64,000 bases of DNA, taken from contig NZ_CP011387.1 in the NCBI RefSeq assembly GCF_001644565.1, positions 1,720,501 to 1,784,500 of the forward strand, written 5' to 3'. Below the pieces are notes generated by a model. The model was not told where the DNA came from and ran no database searches. It worked only from the letters and a program-made list of their open reading frames with translations. Below, piece by piece: positions 1 through 9,884 of the stretch (position 1 is the first letter of the stretch; every line of letters starts with the position of its first letter). A program made the position numbers and the translations under genes. This DNA is from Deinococcus puniceus (GTDB taxonomy: Bacteria > Deinococcota > Deinococci > Deinococcales > Deinococcaceae).

Positions 1-237
1 CTCCAGCACTGCCGACAACTCCAGCGTGCGGGGGCCGGGGCCGTCGTCGAAGGTGAGGGCCACGCGGGGCCGGGTGCGGGGGCCGGGGCCAAGCGCACCC
101 CATCCGGCGGCGCGGCCCAGCACATCGGCGGCCAGCACGGCGGCAGCTAGAGCCGTGCCAGCTTTAATCCAAGGTGCATAAGAATTGATTTGAATGGCGG
201 GTTCCTGCCTTTGGGTGGGCCGTGAATTAAAACCCAT
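1..237 (-). CDS. Polysaccharide deacetylase (NodB fold), N-terminal part
   Basis: Partial gene that runs off the left window edge; 79 codons are visible. It starts at the ATG at 237, preceded by an AGGAAGG-type ribosome site and an in-frame TAG. After a short hydrophobic alanine-rich stretch (about residues 25-36) comes [12 protein letters not shown], the first metal-binding motif (TFDDGP) of carbohydrate esterase family 4, whose two Asp are the catalytic base and a metal ligand. Family members remove N-acetyl groups from chitin-like or peptidoglycan sugars at the cell surface. The hydrophobic segment suggests membrane anchoring or export. Nearby glycosyltransferases support an envelope-glycan role; the substrate cannot be told. 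Confidence 0.85.
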   Translation of the reverse strand, partial: MGFNSRPTQRQEPAIQINSYAPWIKAGTALAAAVLAADVLGRAAGWGALGPGPRTRPRVALTFDDGPGPRTLELSAVLE

Positions 238-308
238 GAATCGCGCTTGACCTTCCTAAGCCGGAGTACCTTCATAAACCATAGTTCTAGGGCCGAGGTT
301 ATCCAGCT

Positions 309-1520
309 CTAGCCATGAACCGCCGCCGGAAACGCCCTCCTGAACACGGCGTAAGCACTGGCCGTGACCAGAGCCAGCGCCGCGCCCACCACGAACGGCC
401 CGCTGACGCCGATGGCCTGATACGCCAGCGCCCCCACCACCGGGCCGAAGGCGGTTCCGGCATTTTCGACGGTCATCAGTGCGCCCCACGCGGCGGGGCG
501 TTCGGCTTCGGGCAGCGTACCCGTGACGAGGGCTGACCAACCGGGCGTGACGCAGCCGTAGCCGATACCCAGCACCACCGCGATGGGGTAAAACGCCCAG
601 AGGGGAGGCAGGGTCGCCACCAGCAAGAAGGCCAACCCGATCAGGCCAAAGCCGCTGGCCAGCACCAGACGGGCGTTGCCCCGGTCTGCGATTCTTCCGG
701 CGAAGGGAATAGTGGCGTAGGCGATGACGCCGCCCAGCGCCAAAATAGACACCAGCGGCCAGTACTCTAGGCCCAGTTTTTTGGCGATAGGAAAGAGCAG
801 CGGGCCAATAAGCGACAGGGTTCCAGTTTGCAACAGCGCCGCAGGCATCAGCGGCAGCAGGGAGCGGGCCACCCGGCGCACGCTCTCGCGGCTGGGGGCA
901 GGCGGCGTTTCGCGTTGGCGCACGCGGCGCATGGGCATCAGCAGCGCCCCGCACACGGCCAACAGTTGCAGCCCGCCCGCCAAGATCAGCGGAAAATTGC
1001 CCCCCTGCTTGCCAATAGCGCCGTACACCAGCACGCCCACGCCGATCATGGGCAGGGCGCACATGGTCACGGTGGACAAGGCCCGCCCGCTGTAGCCGGG
1101 TTTGCTGGAATCGGCGGTCAGGTTCAGTGCGCCCGGCCACATCACGCTAAAGCCGATGCCGTGCAGCACGGCCACCAGAATCAACATCCAGAAGGTGCTG
1201 ACAAACGGCAAACAGGCCACCGCCAGCAAACTGAGCAGTGCCCCGCCTGCCACCACGGGCCGCAACCCATAGCGCGAAATGGCCGCCCCCGCCGGGCCGC
1301 GCATCAGGGTATCGGCGATCAGGTGGGCGGTCAGAGCCGCGCCCGTAGCCGTGAGGGGCAGCCCGAATTCGGAGCGTCCCACCAGCGGGAGGTACCCCAC
1401 ATACAGGCCGTTGCGGACAAATTCGGCGCAGGCTACCGCCACCGTGGCCCCCATCACCGGAACGAGCGTGCCGGGCAGCAGCGGAATCCGGTCAGCGAGT
1501 GGACGCTTGCCTGCCGTCAT
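309..1520 (-). CDS. MFS transporter
   Basis: About 403 residues with twelve predicted hydrophobic segments and the loop pattern of the major facilitator superfamily, including an RYGLRPVV-type loop after the second helix region and GRIADRGNARLV in the second half (the duplicated motif-A loop). Such proteins exchange or export small molecules across the inner membrane. The open frame extends to 1574, but I chose the ATG at 1520 (MTAGKRPL) because GTGGAG lies about 8 nt upstream. It is divergent from the glycosyltransferase at 1613. Substrate unknown; sugar or drug efflux are both possible. Confidence 0.85.
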   Translation of the reverse strand: MTAGKRPLADRIPLLPGTLVPVMGATVAVACAEFVRNGLYVGYLPLVGRSEFGLPLTATGAALTAHLIADTLMRGPAGAAISRYGLRPVVAGGALLSLLAVACLPFVSTFWMLILVAVLHGIGFSVMWPGALNLTADSSKPGYSGRALSTVTMCALPMIGVGVLVYGAIGKQGGNFPLILAGGLQLLAVCGALLMPMRRVRQRETPPAPSRESVRRVARSLLPLMPAALLQTGTLSLIGPLLFPIAKKLGLEYWPLVSILALGGVIAYATIPFAGRIADRGNARLVLASGFGLIGLAFLLVATLPPLWAFYPIAVVLGIGYGCVTPGWSALVTGTLPEAERPAAWGALMTVENAGTAFGPVVGALAYQAIGVSGPFVVGAALALVTASAYAVFRRAFPAAVHG

Positions 1521-1612
1521 GCAGCGGCTCCACTGCCACAGCAGTGGAGAGGAAAGCGAACAGATGGGGGGCACATGAAGATGACCATACGAACACCTGC
1601 TAGCCTGTCCGG

Positions 1613-2281
1613 GTGCCGGAATTCTCGGTTGTTATTCCTGCGCGCAACGAAGCGGTCTATTTGCCGCTCACGTTGCGCGCACTGGAACGTCAGACCCACG
1701 CCCCCCATGAAGTGATTGTCGTCGACAACGGCAGCCGGGACGCCACCGCCGAGGTGGCCCGCGCGTGGGGAGCGACGGTGATTCAGTGCCACGAACGCGG
1801 CGTGGCCCGTGCCCGCCAAGCTGGGCTGGAAGCCGCGCGGGGCGACTGGGTGGCCTCCACCGACGCCGATTCCCTGCCCGCCCCGCAGTGGCTGGAGCGT
1901 CTGAACGCTGCCGCCACAGGCCGGGTGGCCCTCTACGGCCCGATGCGCTTTTCGGGGGTGCGCCGCCCACTGCCCCAGATTTCGGAGGCTGCCTACAACT
2001 TGTTTTTGCGGCTGTGCGTGCTGGCCGACAAACCTAATCTGGCCGGGGCAAACATGGCCTACTCGCGCCGCGCTGCGGAGTTGGCGGGCGGGTACCCAGC
2101 GGTGGAAGCCTACGAGGATATTTTGCTGGGTCAGGCGTTGGCGCGCTTGGGAACGGTGGCCTACGTGCCGGGCGCACTCGTCGAAACCAGTGCGCGGCGG
2201 CTGGAAGGCGGCCTTGTTCCCTTCCTGTGGCGGCACGCGCAAAATATCAGCGGTCATACACGAGGCTACTTCGAGGAGTAA
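1613..2281 (+). CDS. Family 2 glycosyltransferase
   Basis: About 222 residues with a GT-A fold: [15 protein letters not shown] at the N-terminus, VVDNGSRD for nucleotide-sugar binding and STDADSLP carrying the DxD-type metal site near residue 85. It likely transfers a sugar from an activated donor to a lipid or glycan acceptor on the cytoplasmic face of the membrane. The start is GTG at 1613. The hexamer TAGCCT (1601-1606) ends six nt before it and no Shine-Dalgarno is present, so the mRNA is probably leaderless. Its 3' end overlaps the convergent GT4 gene by 35 bp. Confidence 0.85.
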   Translation: MPEFSVVIPARNEAVYLPLTLRALERQTHAPHEVIVVDNGSRDATAEVARAWGATVIQCHERGVARARQAGLEAARGDWVASTDADSLPAPQWLERLNAAATGRVALYGPMRFSGVRRPLPQISEAAYNLFLRLCVLADKPNLAGANMAYSRRAAELAGGYPAVEAYEDILLGQALARLGTVAYVPGALVETSARRLEGGLVPFLWRHAQNISGHTRGYFEE

Positions 2282-3584
2282 CGGCCTCTGAGGGTAGGGC
2301 CGCTACGCCGCTCGGCACGCCCAAGGCGCGGGCATACACCTCCAGCACCCGTTCGGCCACCCCACCGGGCGTGGTGGTATGGCCGAATGCGCGTGCGCCT
2401 GCCGAGAGCTGTTCCCAGAGTTCCGGACTGCCCAACACGTCGCGGGCGTGCCGCACCAGCGCGTTCACGTCGCCGGGCATGGTCAGGTAGCCGCTGCGCC
2501 CGTGTGCCACCCCACTGAGGGTGCCGCGTGCGCCCACCGCCACTACCGGAACGCCCATCAGCTGCGCTTCTTGCAGCACCAGCCCCTGCGTTTCGGTGTC
2601 GCTGGCGAACAGGAACAGTTCCGCGAGGCGGTAATACGCGCCGATTTCTGTCCACGGACGGACCCCCAAAAACGTGACGCGCTCCGAGATGCCGAGTTGA
2701 CGGGCGTGGGCCTCCAAGTGTGCCCGCTCCGGCCCTTCTCCCAAGATGACCAGGTGGGCGTTGTCCAGCTGCGACAGGCTATCGAGTACCAGATCGAAGC
2801 GTTTTTCGCGGGCGAGGCGGCCCACACTCAGGATTCGGCGCGTGCCCGCAGGCCAAGGATTGAGGATTGGTGGCGCGGCCTCCAGCCCTCTGGGATCGAT
2901 GCTGGTGGGAATGACCACCGGATCACGCACGCCCATGTCGCGCATCACGTCCAGCATGCCCGTCGTGGGCACGATCACCGCGTCGGCCCGCCCGTACAGT
3001 TGGCCCGACACCCGCGACACCAGTTTGGTCATGCGGTCAAAGGAAGTCAGGCCCGGTACATAGTGCGTGTAGGCCGCCAAATGCGTATGGTAAGTGGCGA
3101 TGTGCGGCACCTGCCATTTGCGGGCCAGCCGCACCCCTGCCAGCCCCAGCGTGAGCGGCGTGTGCGTATGCACGATGTCGTATTTGCGCTCGAAATCCTT
3201 ACGGGTGGGCCACGCCAAACGGTAGGTGGGCAAGAACATATAGCGCAGGCTGGAAATCCGGTACACGTCGGCGCGGCTATCCACGTGTTCGGGGAAATCG
3301 GGGGCCACCACATCCACATGGTGCCCGCGCGCCCGCAACTCGTCGGACAGCAGGCCCACGCTGGTCACGATGCCGTTCTGATCGGGCAAAAAGGTATCGG
3401 TAAATAGGCCGATTCGCAGCGGACGTTCCGTGAAGGCCGCGCCTTCCGGCAGGGCAGCCGCCTGAGCCGCAGCCGGAGTCACGCCCGCCCCCCGCCACTG
3501 CGGGCCATGCTCGCCGGAGTCCTCGCCACTCTGCACTGGCCCTTGGAGATAAAGGAAAACTGAAGCATCGTTAGACAGGAGCAT
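2247..3584 (-). CDS. Family 4 glycosyltransferase
   Basis: GT-B fold enzyme of about 445 residues. The N-terminal domain opens with [20 protein letters not shown], typical of GT4 lipid or glycan glycosyltransferases, and has HTHTPLTLG. The C-terminal domain has [14 protein letters not shown] and the donor-binding [19 protein letters not shown] (E-x7-E motif). It probably builds a glycolipid or cell-wall glycan. The start is uncertain: ATG at 3584, an upstream ATG at 3641, or GTG codons nearer the conserved core. About 50 residues before the core look unlike the family. It is convergent with the GT2 gene and shares the glycan neighbourhood. Confidence 0.82.
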   Translation of the reverse strand: MLLSNDASVFLYLQGPVQSGEDSGEHGPQWRGAGVTPAAAQAAALPEGAAFTERPLRIGLFTDTFLPDQNGIVTSVGLLSDELRARGHHVDVVAPDFPEHVDSRADVYRISSLRYMFLPTYRLAWPTRKDFERKYDIVHTHTPLTLGLAGVRLARKWQVPHIATYHTHLAAYTHYVPGLTSFDRMTKLVSRVSGQLYGRADAVIVPTTGMLDVMRDMGVRDPVVIPTSIDPRGLEAAPPILNPWPAGTRRILSVGRLAREKRFDLVLDSLSQLDNAHLVILGEGPERAHLEAHARQLGISERVTFLGVRPWTEIGAYYRLAELFLFASDTETQGLVLQEAQLMGVPVVAVGARGTLSGVAHGRSGYLTMPGDVNALVRHARDVLGSPELWEQLSAGARAFGHTTTPGGVAERVLEVYARALGVPSGVAALPSEAVTPRSSLVYDR

Positions 3585-3790
3585 ACCGTGATCAGCATGA
3601 GAGCGTGCTGCCATAAAAATGGCGACCACCGAAAGTCGCATTCAAGCAGGGCGAGTGGCAAAACTGAGGGTGCGCGGAGCTTGCTGACCTTTCGGCGCTT
3701 TTTTCGGCGTTGTTCTGAGAAGCCGGGAACCAGAGCCGAGCCGTCCCCGGAAGGGTGCAACCCTCCTGCAATGCCGCTACAGTCAGCGCT

Positions 3791-4825
3791 ATGCCCGCGT
3801 TTTCTCCCTCTTGGTTATGGCCTTCTCTCCTGCGTGCAGGCGCGTTCGGTACGCTGCACGGCGGCGCTCCGGGCGAACCCTCTGTGGGCCTGACCGTGCC
3901 TGTGGAGTCGGTGGCGGAGTTGGAAACTGCGTTGACGGCGTTAGCAGAAGCCAACATTGGGGCCACGTTGCTGGTTCCGCCAAGACTGGCCCGCACTGTC
4001 CCACACCTGTTGCACTCTGCAACGCAAGCCGGACACGAGATCGCCGGAAGTGGGCCGCCGACTGGAATCAGCGGGCTGGAAGCAGCAGGGGGGCAAGTCG
4101 TAACCGCGTGGGCACTGGAAGGCGCGGCGCTGACCCGTACACATCTGGCGGCGCTCAGGCACGGGGGCGTGCGTCCTCTCCCCTTTCCGCAGGCGGCGGC
4201 GCAACCGGGCCAGACGTTGCGAGTCCTCCCCGCAGAGTTGGCGGCCACCCTGCCCGACTTGAAGGCCCTCGGCTACCGTCCCGCGCCCGTGCGGGCCATT
4301 CCCGGCCTGCGCCCTGCCATGCCCCGTGACCTGCTGATTTATCTCTACAGTCGCACCGTCGAAGACCGTTTTGCCCGTGACCATCATGTGATCGACCTTG
4401 CCCAACGCGCCGACGCCGTGATGCGCGTGGCCCCGCGCTCCGAGGTGATGCCGCCGCTGCCCTTGCCGCCGCACACGCCCAATGCCGAGCTGCATCTGCA
4501 CTCGCCGCGCATAGTGGGCATCAGCACCCGCAGCTCTATTGCCGCCTACCGCGCCTACCAACGCAGCCTGAAAGACGTGGCGCACGCCCTGCGAACCCGG
4601 CCCGAATTGGCGGATGCTCAGGCCGTGTACGCCGTCACGCTATTTCACGGCCCGCTGGAAAAGAGCGGCTTTGCCCTACTGGACTTGCCGCCCCAGCAAG
4701 CGCGGTGGTTCGGCTTAGGCTTCCGCCTGTTGCGGGCAGTGTATGGCACGCCCAAGCCGCCGAGTGAGGGAACGCCGAAAATGGCTTGGATGGAGAGAGA
4801 GGCGTTTTTGGCGCGGCATGGGTAG
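3791..4825 (+). CDS. Degenerate deacetylase-like protein with a YkoP-like C-terminal domain
   Basis: About 344 residues. The N-terminal half keeps the layout of a NodB domain (GLTVPVESVAEL, then GATLLVPPRLARTVP and ATQAGHEIAGSG, matching the usual ATFFV...RAHPEL...AGHEIGNH), but the TFDDGP and HxxxH metal-site residues are missing. It is therefore probably not a metal-dependent deacetylase. The C-terminal part (from about residue 230) resembles domains found behind bacterial deacetylases such as Bacillus YkoP; that match is from memory. I chose ATG 3791 because TACAGT (3778-3783) ends 7 nt upstream (leaderless type). The GTG at 3755 touches its would-be Shine-Dalgarno. It may bind glycans or act as scaffold. 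Confidence 0.65.
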   Translation: MPAFSPSWLWPSLLRAGAFGTLHGGAPGEPSVGLTVPVESVAELETALTALAEANIGATLLVPPRLARTVPHLLHSATQAGHEIAGSGPPTGISGLEAAGGQVVTAWALEGAALTRTHLAALRHGGVRPLPFPQAAAQPGQTLRVLPAELAATLPDLKALGYRPAPVRAIPGLRPAMPRDLLIYLYSRTVEDRFARDHHVIDLAQRADAVMRVAPRSEVMPPLPLPPHTPNAELHLHSPRIVGISTRSSIAAYRAYQRSLKDVAHALRTRPELADAQAVYAVTLFHGPLEKSGFALLDLPPQQARWFGLGFRLLRAVYGTPKPPSEGTPKMAWMEREAFLARHG

Positions 4826-4900
4826 GGTATCTGCCGCAATTAAACTAAGCATTATGTTTTAGTTTTTATAGTGTTTAGGTGTTACGCAATTAATTAAAAC

Positions 4901-4931
4901 CCTCTGCATTAGAAACGCCAGAGGTATTTTT
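4901..4931 (+). terminator. Intrinsic terminator after the 3791-4825 gene
   Basis: CCTCTG (4901-4906) and CAGAGG (4919-4924) form a short stem followed by TATTTTT. The stem is short and AT-rich sequence surrounds it. Confidence 0.55.
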
Positions 4932-4982
4932 GAGACTCATTTAATCACCATTCTTGTAAAAAAACGAGAATGCGGGTTGACA

Positions 4983-5540
4983 TCACATTGGTACTGTGTA
5001 CCATAATCCGCTCCACAAATTGATATGAAGCCTCAAAACTTTGTGAATCTCTCCCTCAGATTCCTCAAATTCGATACTCGTCCAATATCGGAATCTCAAT
5101 CCGCCGCGTTTTGGGTCGGGAAACTTTTCTTGCAGCCAGCAGATAAAGCTAGAATCAACGATTTTGAAGAATTTATCAGTTAGGAAAAGCTTAGGAAAAA
5201 CCCCACCACTCATGTACTCTAAAATGCCTAGCACACAATTTTCAGCATTCTCCTTTATAATACTTTCCCTAAACTCCTTTTGGTCAAATATTTTGTTGGA
5301 TAGTTGACTTGTTTCTCGAAATACAGACGACACATGAATGGTCTGATCTTCAAAGTATCCAGCGATTAGAACGCTGTCATGGAATCTATAAATGCCACCA
5401 ACCAAATGAGGCAGGTGGTAGCGCGCCCAATCCTTAAAATCATCGCCAACCACGCTATATTCTTGCTCCTGAAAAACGAAGATATGATTTTCCTTTGTGT
5501 GGTATTTTGAATACAGAATTCCTTTATATAAATTCTTCAT
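4983..5540 (-). CDS. Orphan protein in an AT-rich patch
   Basis: A 185-residue protein I do not recognise. It is rich in Phe, Tyr, Lys and Ile, has no signal peptide or membrane segment, and contains scattered acidic and aromatic residues (for example KDWARYHLPHLVGGIYRFHDS and FEESEGEIH). Base and codon use differ sharply from all neighbours: A- and T-ending codons dominate, and the AT-rich patch runs from about 4840 to 5640, flanking the gene. This suggests recent transfer. Size and composition would fit a bacterial immunity protein or phage-borne cargo, but no motif supports either. No partner gene lies beside it. Confidence 0.7.
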   Translation of the reverse strand: MKNLYKGILYSKYHTKENHIFVFQEQEYSVVGDDFKDWARYHLPHLVGGIYRFHDSVLIAGYFEDQTIHVSSVFRETSQLSNKIFDQKEFRESIIKENAENCVLGILEYMSGGVFPKLFLTDKFFKIVDSSFICWLQEKFPDPKRGGLRFRYWTSIEFEESEGEIHKVLRLHINLWSGLWYTVPM

Positions 5541-5641
5541 GTAAAATACAACCTCACAATTTATCCTTTCCTGAATAAGAATCTAGAAACCGCATACAAT
5601 TATGATTGTCCTCAAGCCCAGCCGAAAATTTTGCGTTTCGC

Positions 5642-8596
5642 TTACCCCGGCAACGTAAACACCAGCGTCGTCCCTTGCCCCGGTACGCTCTCCACATCCA
5701 GTTCACCGCCTGCCAACGCCACCCGTTCGCGTAGCCCGATGAGGCCCAAGTGTCCGGCCTGAGCGCGGGCCTGCGCCTGATCTGGCGTGAAGCCTTGCCC
5801 ATCGTCGGTAATGGCAACCCTCACCCCTTCAGGCGTGTACTGCACGCGAATGGCGGCACTCAGGGCGCGGGCGTGCTTGTCGACGTTGTTCAGGGCTTCT
5901 TGGGCCAGCCGGAACACGGTCAGTTCGATGGTGGGCGGCAGGCGGCGGTCTTGCCCCGCGACTTCCAGGCGGGTATCGGTGACGGCTTGGGTCGCCAGCC
6001 ATTCCAGTGCAGGCAGCAGCCCGAGGTCGTCCAGCACGCTAGGGCGCAGGTTGCGGGCAAAGCGGCGCACGCTTTCTATGGCGTTGTCGAGGTCGGCGCG
6101 AATATCGTCGGCGCGGGCGCGTTGCTCTCCGGTCAGGTCGCGGGCGAGGCGGGCCACGCGGCGGGTCGTGGCCGTCAGAACTTGCGCCGTATCGTCGTGC
6201 AGTTCGCGGCTGATGCGGCGGCGTTCTTCCTCCTGCGCCTGCGTGAACAGTGTCAGGTAGGTGCGGAGTTCGCTTTGACGGCTGGTGGCGGCTTCCAGCG
6301 CCTGCCCCCGCCGGGTAATCTCGTCGGCCAGCGTCTGCAACTCGCTGAGGTCGCGGGCCACCATCAGGACAGAGGGCGCGGCGGCAGGCTGACCGGGCGT
6401 TCGCACGGCACTCAGACGCACTTCCAGCCGAATCGGATGATCGGTGCCGCCTACCTCGATTTCGGCGCGGCCCCCCACAGCACGCACGCGGGCGGCGTCC
6501 AGCGCGGCGTGCAAGGCGGGGCGGGTGGCGGGGGTCGCCAACATCAGCAGCGGTTGCCCGGTCAGTGGCCCCAGCAGCGGCCCCAACAGCGCAGTGCTGG
6601 CGGGGTTGGCATAGGTAATCACGCCGCCCTCATCGGCAGACAGGATCAGGTCGTGTGCGCCCTCCGCGAGTTGACGATACCGGGCTTCCTCGCGGGCCAG
6701 TGCCGACAGCAATCGCTCGCGGGTGAGGGTGAGGGCAATCTGGTCGGCCACGCTGCGGGCGAGTTGCAGCACCCGGTCACTGGGCGGGTCGGTGCCGGGG
6801 TCGTCAGCGTACAGGAAACCTAGCACGTCGTCTCCACTCCTCAGGGGCACGATCAGGGCGCTCCCGGCCACTGGCAGGGCGTATTTGCGGGTCAGCGGGC
6901 GCGGCCCCCGGCCCAATTGCGCGGTCAGGCCCGCCAAATCTGCGTCGTTGGGCGAGTGCAGGTTGAAGGCGGCGCAGCGGCTGATGCTTCCGGCCTCGCT
7001 GGTCAGGGCGATCAGGCCGCGTGTGGCATTCATCGCCAGCACCGACAGGCGCACCGCTTCGGTCAGGGCCGCGTCCGATTGGTCTTCGGCCAGCAAGCGG
7101 CCTACGTTCAGCAGCACGGCGGCTTCGCGCTCGCGGCGCAGTTCTTCCTCGTACAGGCGGGCGTTGGCAATGGCGAGGCTGGCCTGCGCGGCAAACACCT
7201 CGGCCAGCGCCAGATCGTCGGCGTCCAGCGGCAACGGTTCGCGGAAATACAGCGTGAGAGCGCCGAAAATGCCCGCCCCCGTTTGCAGCGGCAAACCCAC
7301 CACGCCCCGAAACGGGTACGCGCCCTGCGCCAAGAGTTGCCGGGTGTAGCGGCTGCCTCCGCCGAGGCCACCGGTAATCGCGCCCTCGCTTTGGGGATCG
7401 GCGTGGTCACGGGGCAAGTCGCGGGCGGCCACCATCGCGCGGCGCTCTACCGCTCCGCCCGTGACGCCCGCCCCCACTTTGGCCCTCACCCGCAACACGT
7501 ATTCGCTGGGCAGGCCCACAGCATTACGGATAATCAGCGTTCGTCCATCGGGCAACAGTTCCGACACGCCCGCAGCGTCGGCGCGGAACAGGGTCACAGC
7601 CCGCTCCAGCAGTTGCGCCAGAGTGTCGGCCAGATGCAGGCTGCCCGCCAATGCCGCGCCCGCTTCACGCAGGGCCTCAGCGGCTTCGCGCTTGCGGGTT
7701 TCTATGCCGTACAGGCGGGCATTGTCTATGGCGAGGCTGGCTTGCTCAGCCAGCGCCAGCACCAATCGGGCGTCGTCTTCGCTGGCACTGGCTCCCGGCG
7801 TGCGGCTGTCTACATACAAGAGTCCCAAGGGCCGCCCCCGCGCCGTCAGGGGGGCAATCACCGCCGCCACCGGGTTCAGTTCGGCCAGCCCTGCGGCGAG
7901 GGGTGTGCCCGCATCCCGCCCGCGCTCGAAGCGGATGGCCTCGCCGCGCTGCACCAGCCGCTCAAAGCTGACCGGGCCGACGCCGATGCCGCCCGAAAAC
8001 TCGCCCTCGAACCCGTGCGTAAAAATCTCTCCGGTGCGTGCGCCCGCTTCCCCAAATTCGCTGAACAGGCCCACGAAGGCCCGCCCGAACCCAAGGGCCA
8101 ACGCCGCGCTGCGGGCCGTGACGGTCAGGACTTCCGGCAAATCGAGGCTTCCGCCGAGACTGCGAACCAACCCTTCCACCGTTTCGGCCACGCGCCCTCG
8201 CCCGCGCCGAGCTTCCCGTGCCTGCACGCCCTCCAGCGCCAGTGCCAGCAACGGCGTCAGCCCCAGCAAACTCTCCACGCCCGCCGGGTCAGCGCCCACG
8301 AATTCCAGCACCCCCGCGCCAAAGGGCAGGCAGGCCAACATGCCTTCTTCCAGCACCACGCCCGCTGCCAAAGCCCGCGCTGCAAGGGTTCCGTCGCTGA
8401 GGGCCAGCCCGCGCCCCTCCTCGGCCACAGGCACCAGCGAGCCGCCCGACACCGCCCACACCCGCACGCCGTGTGCCCGCACCGTGCGGCAGGCGTACTC
8501 GGCCAGCGCCGCGCCGTAAGTTTGCACGTCCAGCGCGGCACTGAGGCTGGGCGGAAAGGCAGGCAGCGGGTGAGAAGACGGCGGGGCAACAGTCAT
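5642..8596 (-). CDS. Hybrid-input sensor histidine kinase (3x GAF, PAS, HisKA_3, HATPase)
   Basis: About 984 residues, cytoplasmic, no membrane segments. Three GAF-like domains occupy about 130-300, 310-490 and 495-640; the first two end in the typical [11 protein letters not shown] and [15 protein letters not shown] domain follows (about 650-770, [19 protein letters not shown]). HisKA_3 comes next, with the phosphoacceptor His in SRELHDD near residue 800. The C-terminus is a NarL/DegS-type ATPase domain ([21 protein letters not shown]). It should phosphorylate a LuxR-type response regulator not adjacent here. The start is ATG 8596; TAAACT lies 10 nt upstream on this strand and overlaps the -10 of the divergent VOC gene. 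Confidence 0.93.
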   Translation of the reverse strand: MTVAPPSSHPLPAFPPSLSAALDVQTYGAALAEYACRTVRAHGVRVWAVSGGSLVPVAEEGRGLALSDGTLAARALAAGVVLEEGMLACLPFGAGVLEFVGADPAGVESLLGLTPLLALALEGVQAREARRGRGRVAETVEGLVRSLGGSLDLPEVLTVTARSAALALGFGRAFVGLFSEFGEAGARTGEIFTHGFEGEFSGGIGVGPVSFERLVQRGEAIRFERGRDAGTPLAAGLAELNPVAAVIAPLTARGRPLGLLYVDSRTPGASASEDDARLVLALAEQASLAIDNARLYGIETRKREAAEALREAGAALAGSLHLADTLAQLLERAVTLFRADAAGVSELLPDGRTLIIRNAVGLPSEYVLRVRAKVGAGVTGGAVERRAMVAARDLPRDHADPQSEGAITGGLGGGSRYTRQLLAQGAYPFRGVVGLPLQTGAGIFGALTLYFREPLPLDADDLALAEVFAAQASLAIANARLYEEELRREREAAVLLNVGRLLAEDQSDAALTEAVRLSVLAMNATRGLIALTSEAGSISRCAAFNLHSPNDADLAGLTAQLGRGPRPLTRKYALPVAGSALIVPLRSGDDVLGFLYADDPGTDPPSDRVLQLARSVADQIALTLTRERLLSALAREEARYRQLAEGAHDLILSADEGGVITYANPASTALLGPLLGPLTGQPLLMLATPATRPALHAALDAARVRAVGGRAEIEVGGTDHPIRLEVRLSAVRTPGQPAAAPSVLMVARDLSELQTLADEITRRGQALEAATSRQSELRTYLTLFTQAQEEERRRISRELHDDTAQVLTATTRRVARLARDLTGEQRARADDIRADLDNAIESVRRFARNLRPSVLDDLGLLPALEWLATQAVTDTRLEVAGQDRRLPPTIELTVFRLAQEALNNVDKHARALSAAIRVQYTPEGVRVAITDDGQGFTPDQAQARAQAGHLGLIGLRERVALAGGELDVESVPGQGTTLVFTLPG

Positions 8597-8605
8597 GATT
8601 GGGCC

Positions 8606-8612
8606 TAGTTTA
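8606..8612. promoter_or_regulatory. Overlapping divergent -10 elements
   Basis: On the + strand TAGTTT (8606-8611) ends 7 nt before the ATG at 8619. On the - strand TAAACT (8612-8607) ends 10 nt before the ATG at 8596. Both lie in the near-palindrome CCTAGTTTAGG, so one site could serve both genes. Confidence 0.6.
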
Positions 8613-8618
8613 GGACGC

Positions 8619-9050
8619 ATGACCAGTCAAACCATCGTGCCTGAGTTATATGTGTCTGACCTGACCCGCAGCTTGGCGTTTTATACCTATGTCATCGGCT
8701 TTGGCGTGCGCTACACCCGCCCAGTGGAACGCTTTGTATACCTCGAATTGGGCGGGGCAGAATTGATGCTAGAGCAGCCCACCCTGCCAGAACGCACTTT
8801 TTTAGCGGGCGAATTGGTCTTTCCGTATGGCCGGGGCATCAATTTATCGGTGCCTGTGCCAGATGTAGACGCCGTATATGGGCGGGTCAAGCAGGCCAAC
8901 GCCTCCATTTTGCTGCCCATAGAGGAACGCTGGTATCGACAGGACGGCCAAGAAGCGGGCAACCGTCAATTCGTGGTGGCTGATCCAGACGGCTACCTGT
9001 TACGGATAGTGCAGAGCCTCGGCCAGCGCCCCATTTTTGCCTCAGGCTGA
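8619..9050 (+). CDS. VOC (glyoxalase/bleomycin-resistance) family protein
   Basis: A 143-residue protein of the vicinal-oxygen-chelate fold: [22 protein letters not shown] at the start, a [11 protein letters not shown] strand, and [13 protein letters not shown] at the end holding the usual last metal-ligand strand. Members include bleomycin-binding immunity proteins and metal-dependent dioxygenases or isomerases. Its size fits the single-module, dimeric resistance type, but the usual metal ligands are not all evident, so drug binding is only a guess. The start at 8619 is set by TAGTTT seven nt upstream (leaderless); the upstream ATG at 8595 lies within the promoter. Confidence 0.85.
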   Translation: MTSQTIVPELYVSDLTRSLAFYTYVIGFGVRYTRPVERFVYLELGGAELMLEQPTLPERTFLAGELVFPYGRGINLSVPVPDVDAVYGRVKQANASILLPIEERWYRQDGQEAGNRQFVVADPDGYLLRIVQSLGQRPIFASG

Positions 9051-9107
9051 ACTCCTCCTGAGTGCGTCCTCATCTGTTCATGAGAAAGGCGGGGTAGGAT
9101 TTCTCAT

Positions 9108-9758
9108 ATGTTTGACCGAGATGACCGTCATTTTCCCGTAAAACGCCTCCTGCTGCTGGGCGCACTGATTGGCGCGGGCGCGTACTACCTGAGTCGCGAA
9201 CAGAACCGCAAGGCACTGGATCAGAAACTGGCCGACTTGGGCCTGAAAGACACCGTGCATGACATGGGCGACAGCGTGGCCAAAGGCTGGGAGAAGACCA
9301 AAGACGCCGCCCAGCACGCAGGCGACGTGATTGCCGATAAAGCTGGCGATGTGAAGGATGCTGCCGCTGGTGGTGCTGACGCTGCCGCAGCCAAAGCCAA
9401 AGAAGTGGCAGGCGACGTGAAAGCCGCCGTGACTGGAGCCGCCGATAAGGCCAAAGACGCCGCTGCTGACGTGGCTGCCGACGCCAACGATAAGGCCGGT
9501 GACGTGAAGGCCGACATGCAAAAAGAAGGCCGAAAGGCCGCTGATGCTATGCAGGACAAGGCGCAAGACGTGAAAGCCGACGCGGGCAAAGCGGTGGACG
9601 CTGCCAAAGACAAAGCGCAGGACGTGGCCGCAGGCGCTCAGAAGGCCGCAGACAACGCCCAGAACAAAGCCGCCGATGTGGCCGCCGACGCCAAAGCCAA
9701 AGCGAACGAAGTCAAGGCCGATGTGAAAGGCGCTGTGCAGGACGCTAAGAAGAGCTAA
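9108..9758 (+). CDS. LEA-like desiccation-tolerance protein
   Basis: 216 residues. One N-terminal hydrophobic segment (KRLLLLGALIGAGAYYL) is followed by about 180 residues of Ala/Lys/Asp-rich 11-residue-type repeats (AKDAAQHAGD, DKAGDVKADM, AKDKAQDVAAG), as in group 3 late-embryogenesis-abundant proteins. Such proteins are disordered in water and fold to amphipathic helices on drying, protecting membranes and enzymes. The N-terminal segment suggests anchoring at the inner membrane or export. A homologous LEA-type protein is known in D. radiodurans. TAGGAT (9095-9100) ends 7 nt before the ATG, indicating a leaderless mRNA. A terminator follows. Confidence 0.9.
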   Translation: MFDRDDRHFPVKRLLLLGALIGAGAYYLSREQNRKALDQKLADLGLKDTVHDMGDSVAKGWEKTKDAAQHAGDVIADKAGDVKDAAAGGADAAAAKAKEVAGDVKAAVTGAADKAKDAAADVAADANDKAGDVKADMQKEGRKAADAMQDKAQDVKADAGKAVDAAKDKAQDVAAGAQKAADNAQNKAADVAADAKAKANEVKADVKGAVQDAKKS

Positions 9759-9782
9759 TCACCCAGCACTTCGGTTGGATAT

Positions 9783-9822
9783 CCCCTCTGCTCCGTAGGT
9801 GAGTGGAGGGGGTTCTTGTTTT
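9783..9822 (+). terminator. Terminator after the LEA-like gene
   Basis: CCCCTC (9783-9788) pairs with GAGGGG (9806-9811), with further pairing inside, and is followed by TTCTTGTTTT. Confidence 0.65.
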
Positions 9823-9862
9823 GTGGGTGGCGTTTGGAAGGGCAATCGCTAAAGCTCACTCA

Positions 9863-9884
9863 CCCCCTCCCCAGCCCTCCCCCC
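9863..9884 (-). other. G-quadruplex motif in a gene-free stretch
   Basis: On the - strand four G-runs of 6, 3, 4 and 5 G are separated by loops of only 1-2 nt. The gap 9823-10209 otherwise holds no gene I can support; its C-rich plus strand and short GGGGTCAGGGG-type runs are low-complexity. Confidence 0.6.

Noticed and set aside
6917..8608. 563-residue open frame on the + strand opposite the histidine kinase
   Set aside because: Antisense shadow of a high-GC gene; His/Gln/Arg-rich product with no domain, no -10 or ribosome site, while the opposite strand has full kinase motifs.
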